Shown in pieces: positions 14,100-17,766 of a stretch of DNA of 17,766 bases. A program made the position numbers and the translations under genes. The notes beneath the pieces are model-generated. The model made no database searches. It was not told where the DNA came from and saw nothing but the letters and a program-made list of their open reading frames with translations. Source of the stretch: Hadesarchaea archaeon (GTDB taxonomy: Archaea > Hadarchaeota > Hadarchaeia > Hadarchaeales > Hadarchaeaceae); assembly GCA_014361095.1 (NCBI GenBank), contig JACIWF010000013.1, positions 1 to 17,766 on the forward strand. The letters run 5' to 3'. How positions within the stretch are numbered: the first letter of the stretch is position 1; every line of letters begins with the position of its first letter.

Positions 14100-15164
14100 G
14101 TGATTCGGGAGGCTATTGAAAAACTGGTCAACGGGCAAAGCCTCACCCACCAAGAGGCTTTCGAGTCCATGAGGGAGATAATGTCCGGCAGGGCCACGCC
14201 TGCGCAGGTTGCCGCGTTCCTCACCGCCCTAAGAATGAAAAACGAAACCGTCGAGGAAATCACGGCCTTCGCCCTAGCCATGAGAAGTTTTTGCCACGGA
14301 CTAAAGCCCAAGGTACGTGGTCGCCTGGTGGACACCTGCGGAACCGGAGGTGATAGGATCAAAACATTCAACGTCAGCACAGCAGTTGCTTTTGTGGTTG
14401 CCGGTGCCGGAGTACCTGTGGCCAAGCACGGGAACCGCTCAGTTACAAGCAAAAGCGGCAGTGCTGATGTGCTTGAGTGCTTGGGCCTGAATCTTAACGT
14501 GTCACCTGAGGTTGTCCGGAAAGCTGTTGAACAAATTGGCGTGGGGTTCCTTTACGCGCCTCTCTTTCACCCGGCCATGAAGCATGCGGCTGGTCCCAGA
14601 AGGGAGATGGGCATAAGAACTGTATTTAATCTTCTGGGCCCGCTGACAAATCCAGCCCTCCCCGACGCCCAGCTTATAGGTGTCTGTGACGCCGATCTCG
14701 TGGAGAAGATCGCCAAGGTGCTCAGGGGATTGGGTCTGGAGGAGGCGATGGTGGTGCACGGACTTGACGGTCTGGACGAGATCTCAGTTGTCGGAAAAGC
14801 CAAGATAGCGTGGCTGAGGAGGGAAGAAATCAAAACCTTCACCATCACTCCGGAAGAACTCGGCGTGAACAGGGCGGCTCCTGAAAGCGTGGCTGGGGCA
14901 TCTCCGATGGAAAACGCTGAAACAACCTTTAAGATACTCTGCGGGTGCCTCAAGGAAGGCGACCCAAAGAGGGACCTTGTGACCGTTAACGCCGCGGCTG
15001 GCATAATCGTGGGGGGAATGGCTGATGACTTTGCCAGCGGCCTAGAGCTGGCAAGGGAGTCAATTGAAAGCGGGGCTGCATACAGGAAGCTTAAGGAGCT
15101 TGTGTGCCTATACAATGGAAGCAGCTCAGAGAGGCTTGAGGAACTTGAGGCAAAATATCGTTAA
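14100..15164 (+). CDS. trpD: Anthranilate phosphoribosyltransferase
   Basis: Joins anthranilate to PRPP to make phosphoribosylanthranilate. 354 residues, monofunctional. The PRPP-binding segment is VDTCGTGGDRIKTFNVST (GTGGD 81-85), followed by KHGNRSVTSKSGSADVLE. The metal-binding DE is in GLDEIS, and FNLLGPLTNP is intact. The start is GTG at 14100, just after the trpG stop. The overlapping ATG at 14098 is followed directly by TGA, so it cannot be used. The 3' end overlaps trpC by 50 bp. Confidence 0.96.
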   Translation: MIREAIEKLVNGQSLTHQEAFESMREIMSGRATPAQVAAFLTALRMKNETVEEITAFALAMRSFCHGLKPKVRGRLVDTCGTGGDRIKTFNVSTAVAFVVAGAGVPVAKHGNRSVTSKSGSADVLECLGLNLNVSPEVVRKAVEQIGVGFLYAPLFHPAMKHAAGPRREMGIRTVFNLLGPLTNPALPDAQLIGVCDADLVEKIAKVLRGLGLEEAMVVHGLDGLDEISVVGKAKIAWLRREEIKTFTITPEELGVNRAAPESVAGASPMENAETTFKILCGCLKEGDPKRDLVTVNAAAGIIVGGMADDFASGLELARESIESGAAYRKLKELVCLYNGSSSERLEELEAKYR

Positions 15165-15945
15165 TTTCCTGGAAATCCTCGTTAAAGAGGCGCTGGAAAG
15201 AATTCACAGCGGGTACTACGAGGTAAACTTCGGTGGGGCTGGCAAGAGAATAAGCCTTAAGGACTCCATAATCAGATGCAGGCGTGCGCCCGTCATTGCA
15301 GAGATTAAGCAGACGTCTCCATCTCTTGGAAGTTTAAGGCGTATCACCAGCATGGCGGAGATTGCCATGGCTGTGAAGGCGGGAGGCGCCATAGGAATAT
15401 CAGTGCTCACCGAGCCCGAGCATTTCAGTGGCTCACTATCCGGACTGGCCGAGGTGAAAAAAACTGTGAGTCTCCCAGTTCTTATGAAAGACATAATCGT
15501 CAGCCCCATTCAAATAGAGGCCGCAGCCAGAGTTGGAGCCGATGCCGTCCTCCTGATTCACTCCGTCTTTTCCAGAGGCACACTATCTCACACCTTGGAT
15601 GAGATGATCAATCAGGCCCACTCCGCAGGACTGGAGGTCCTACTTGAAACTCACACCGTTGAGGAGTTCACGGCCGCGCTGAATACAGATGCTGACTTAA
15701 TAGGCATAAACAACAGGGACTTGGCCACGCTAGAAGTGGACCTAGATGTCACCCGGAGGATTCTGGCCAAAGTGGACTTCGGGGACAGAATTGTCGTTAG
15801 CGAAAGCGGAATCCAGAGTCCAGAAGACATACGTCTCCTCAGAAGGTGTGGTGCCAGAGCCTACCTGGTGGGCTCGGCCGTAATGATGGCTGAAAACGTC
15901 GAGGAGAAGGTTAGGGAGCTTGTGATGGCTTATGGGGAGAGTTAG
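15115..15945 (+). CDS. trpC: Indole-3-glycerol phosphate synthase
   Basis: Closes the indole ring from carboxyphenylamino-deoxyribulose phosphate with loss of CO2 and water. About 276 residues from ATG 15115; an in-frame codon at 15064 would add 17 residues inside trpD and seems unlikely. TIM-barrel catalytic residues: Lys65 in IAEIKQTSPS (family norm IAEIKRASPS), Lys125 in LMKDIIV (usually LRKDFI), Glu178 in LLETH, then IGINNRDL, VVSESGIQ and LVGSAVM. All strictly required positions are present. No TrpF domain is fused, and the downstream position where trpF would be expected holds only a remnant. Confidence 0.95.
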   Translation: MEAAQRGLRNLRQNIVNFLEILVKEALERIHSGYYEVNFGGAGKRISLKDSIIRCRRAPVIAEIKQTSPSLGSLRRITSMAEIAMAVKAGGAIGISVLTEPEHFSGSLSGLAEVKKTVSLPVLMKDIIVSPIQIEAAARVGADAVLLIHSVFSRGTLSHTLDEMINQAHSAGLEVLLETHTVEEFTAALNTDADLIGINNRDLATLEVDLDVTRRILAKVDFGDRIVVSESGIQSPEDIRLLRRCGARAYLVGSAVMMAENVEEKVRELVMAYGES

Positions 15946-16039
15946 GGCGAAATTACACGGATTGACAAACTGGCTAGGAATTGAGCCAGCCTGCGGGCCC
16001 AGCGGCATCTGGTGGGGTTTGAAGAACCGGAGTCCATAA
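15932..16039 (+). pseudogene. trpF: Remnant of trpF (phosphoribosylanthranilate isomerase)
   Basis: A 35-codon frame begins at ATG 15932, overlapping the trpC end by 14 bp. It reads MGRVRAKLHGLTN, closely matching the TrpF start V-[KR]-[VA]-K-I-C-G-[LI]-T-N, except that the catalytic Cys position is His. After a degraded stretch comes GIWWGLKNRSP, which recalls the archaeal TrpF strand GVVVGV...SPR. TAA then TGA end the frame. Normal TrpF is about 200 residues, so the barrel is missing. A same-frame piece, MRFRSVTGYAEG (16043-16081), could be the remains of the C-terminal helix, but this is weak. Position (trpC-trpF-trpB) is as in many archaeal operons. It cannot be an active isomerase. A chance short ORF is the alternative. 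Confidence 0.55.
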
Positions 16040-16056
16040 TGAATGAGGTTTAGATC

Positions 16057-16061
16057 GGTGA
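16057..16061 (+). promoter_or_regulatory. Ribosome binding site of trpB
   Basis: GGTGA, complementary to the archaeal 16S 3' end, lies 6 nt before the trpB ATG. It shows that trpB can be initiated independently even though the upstream trpF frame is broken. Confidence 0.55.
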
Positions 16062-16067
16062 CCGGGT

Positions 16068-17243
16068 ATGCAGAAGGGTAGATTCGGCAGATACGGAGGA
16101 ATGTACGTCAGCGAAATTCTTGTTCAGGCGTTGCTTGAGCTTGAGGCCGCCTTTGAACGCATTTACCCCACAGAAGAGTTTCAGAGGGAATTCCACGAGC
16201 TGCTGAGGGACTATGGGGGCAGGCCCACGCCGCTCTACTATGCAAGGAACTTTAGCCGGCGGGTAGGATTCAAGGTCTATCTTAAGCGGGAAGACCTCCT
16301 CTGCGGGGGATCACACAAGCTCAACAATGCTCTGGGACAGGCATTGCTGGCTAAGAAGATGGGGAAAAAGCGTCTGATCACCGAGACGGCCGCTGGGCAG
16401 CACGGCCTCGCTACGGTTATGGCTGGCAACATCTGCGGCCTCAAAACCGAAATATTCATGGGCATCAAGGATATCGAGAGACAGGCGTCAAACGTCGAGA
16501 GGATGAAGCTGCTCGGCGCAAAAATCAAGCCGGTGAAGTCCGGGGCGGGTGTGCTCAAGGACGCGGTTTCAGAAACCCTTCGTGAGTGGGCCGCCTGCTC
16601 AAGAACAACGCACTACCTTGTGGGCTCCACAGTAGGGCCTCACCCCTTCCCGACAATCGTCGCGGCATTTCAGAGCGTCATTGGACAGGAACTTAAAAAA
16701 CAAATCCTTGAAAAGGAGGGCAGGCTCCCCGATGCCATTGTTGCCTGCGGAAGCGGCGGAAGCAACGCCCTTGGAGCCTTCAGGCCGTTCTTAGAAGAGC
16801 GCGATGTCAGGCTCTATTTCATCGAAGGAGGAGGGGAAAGCCTAGGTGCTGAAAACAGTGCTGCGGCTTTCAAGCTCGGCAGTCCGGGTGTGCTCCACGG
16901 AAGCCTGATGGTGGTTATGCAGGACGAGTGGGGCCAGATCAGACCTTCAAGGACCCGAGCGGCAGGGTTGAACTATCCCGGGAGAGGACCTGAGATCTCT
17001 TACCTTTGCGAGACCGGCAGGGTAAAGCCAGGTCATGCGCTAGATGACGAGGTTTTTGAAGCCGTGCGGCTGATGTGCCGGACAGAGGGCCTTATACCGG
17101 CGCTCGAGACCGCCCATGCCGTAGCATACGTGCTAAACCATCCCGAAGAGTTCAAACCTGACGATGTTGTCGTCATTAATTACTCCGGAAGGGGAGACAA
17201 GGACATCGAGACTATCTTGAGGTATTTCCATGGATCTGCTTGA
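16068..17243 (+). CDS. trpB: Tryptophan synthase beta subunit (TrpB1 type)
   Basis: PLP enzyme that condenses indole with serine to tryptophan in an alpha2-beta2 complex. 391 residues. The PLP lysine is Lys84 in GGSHKLNNA. The catalytic Glu106 is in TETAAGQHG (family usually ETGAGQHG). The phosphate-binding loop is ACGSGGSNALGAF (228-234), and NYSGRGDKDI closes the C-terminus. The N-terminal GRFGRYGGMYVSEIL and the alpha-subunit contact regions mark the TrpA-dependent TrpB1 class, not TrpB2. It overlaps trpA by 14 bp. The preceding 122-bp gap from trpC is the largest in the operon and contains the trpF remnant. Confidence 0.96.
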   Translation: MQKGRFGRYGGMYVSEILVQALLELEAAFERIYPTEEFQREFHELLRDYGGRPTPLYYARNFSRRVGFKVYLKREDLLCGGSHKLNNALGQALLAKKMGKKRLITETAAGQHGLATVMAGNICGLKTEIFMGIKDIERQASNVERMKLLGAKIKPVKSGAGVLKDAVSETLREWAACSRTTHYLVGSTVGPHPFPTIVAAFQSVIGQELKKQILEKEGRLPDAIVACGSGGSNALGAFRPFLEERDVRLYFIEGGGESLGAENSAAAFKLGSPGVLHGSLMVVMQDEWGQIRPSRTRAAGLNYPGRGPEISYLCETGRVKPGHALDDEVFEAVRLMCRTEGLIPALETAHAVAYVLNHPEEFKPDDVVVINYSGRGDKDIETILRYFHGSA

Positions 17244-17766
17244 GGAAAAATTCCGGGAGCTTAAGCGATGCCGCGAAGGCGCCCACATGGCCCACGTCTA
17301 CTATGGGGATCCGTGCCAAGATTTTTCGCTGAAACTTATCCAAACCCTAGCGGTGAACGGTGCAGATATTATCGAGCTGGGCATACCGTTCTCAGACCCG
17401 ACAGCCGACGGACCGGTCTTTCAGGCTGCCTGTGAGCGGGCGCTGAACGCCGGGGTGACGCCTGTTGAATGCATCGAGGCCATAGGGAAACTGAGAAGCC
17501 TAGGAGTCAAAAATCCGATAATTGTGACCACGTACTTTAACATCCCCTACGTGATGGGCTTCGAAAAATTTCTGAGCAGGATAAAAGATGCCGGTGGCCA
17601 AGGGGTTTTAATTCCTGACCTGCCCCTTGAGGAGGCCGGGCCCTATTTGGAACTGGCGAGCGAAAAAGGCCTCCACCTGATCCTTCAGGTTGCCCCAACG
17701 ACATCAGGGGAGCGGCTTGAGCGAATTCTCGAAGCAGCCTCGGGCTTCATTTACCTCATCAGCCAT
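17230..17766 (+). CDS. trpA: Tryptophan synthase alpha subunit (partial, cut by window end)
   Basis: Cleaves indole-3-glycerol phosphate to indole and glyceraldehyde 3-phosphate and channels indole to TrpB. The first 179 codons are present, with no stop before the window edge; the family has about 250-270 residues. The catalytic pair is seen at Glu49 (IIELGIPFSDP) and Asp60 (TADGP). Later TIM-barrel motifs are TYFNIPYVMGFEKF, GQGVLIPDLPLEEAG (family usually GVDGVL), VAPTTS and GFIYLIS. ATG 17230 lies inside the trpB end, with a 14-bp overlap, as expected for stoichiometric expression of the two subunits. Confidence 0.96.
   Translation, partial: MDLLEEKFRELKRCREGAHMAHVYYGDPCQDFSLKLIQTLAVNGADIIELGIPFSDPTADGPVFQAACERALNAGVTPVECIEAIGKLRSLGVKNPIIVTTYFNIPYVMGFEKFLSRIKDAGGQGVLIPDLPLEEAGPYLELASEKGLHLILQVAPTTSGERLERILEAASGFIYLISH

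Noticed and set aside
12005..16861. A 15-nt exact match TGCTGAAAACAGTGC at 12005-12019 and 16847-16861
   Set aside because: The second copy lies inside trpB coding sequence, and a match of this length by chance is not surprising in 17.8 kb. No longer repeat surrounds it.
16068..17243. TrpB2-type (alpha-independent) assignment of trpB
   Set aside because: The N-terminus, loop lengths and overlap with trpA fit the TrpB1 class.
1..17766. CRISPR arrays, insertion sequences, integrases, attachment sites
   Set aside because: No regularly spaced direct repeats, transposase or integrase motifs, or terminal inverted repeats were seen.

Overview
The window looks archaeal. Start-proximal AT-rich boxes of the TATA/BRE type sit at plausible distances from genes, Shine-Dalgarno sites are of the GGAGG/GGTG type, and the gene set fits archaea: KptA/Tpt1 RNA 2'-phosphotransferase, THI4-type thiazole synthase, an XPD/Rad3-like helicase with clustered cysteines, and TrpE with separate TrpG. 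The DNA is moderately GC-rich and start codons include GTG, TTG and possibly CTG. I cannot place the lineage firmly. A thermophilic euryarchaeal or Hadarchaeota-like organism is a guess.

Left part (1-9013). A bacterial-type Fpg/MutM glycosylase and a membrane-anchored zinc-ribbon/subtilisin-like protein lie on the minus strand. Divergent from them is a coupled pair: an Fe-S-type superfamily 2 helicase and an SPPY-type SAM-dependent (probably DNA) methyltransferase. A minus-strand KptA follows, then a divergent membrane protein of unknown function whose second half is strikingly AT-rich, then a convergent secreted beta-rich protein with a CnaB-like domain and internal Tyr/Thr-rich repeats.

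Middle part (9014-12136). A complete tRNA-Ile(GAU) with encoded CCA is followed by a tight three-gene cluster: larE (sacrificial sulfur transferase), thi4 (thiazole synthase with a Cys at the sulfur-donor position) and a conserved archaeal protein with a zincin-like His/Cys pattern. LarE and Cys-type THI4 are both enzymes that can give up their own cysteine sulfur, which makes their adjacency notable.

Right part (12137-17766). This is a compact tryptophan operon, trpE-trpG-trpD-trpC-(trpF remnant)-trpB-trpA, with trpA cut by the window end. Most junctions overlap. Between trpC and trpB, where many archaea carry trpF, only a 35-codon reading frame remains. It begins with a recognisable TrpF N-terminal strand, so the phosphoribosylanthranilate isomerase step is apparently not encoded in this operon. 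trpE has no Shine-Dalgarno of its own but is preceded by a 14-codon reading frame whose stop overlaps the trpE start as ATGA, suggesting translational coupling or leader control.
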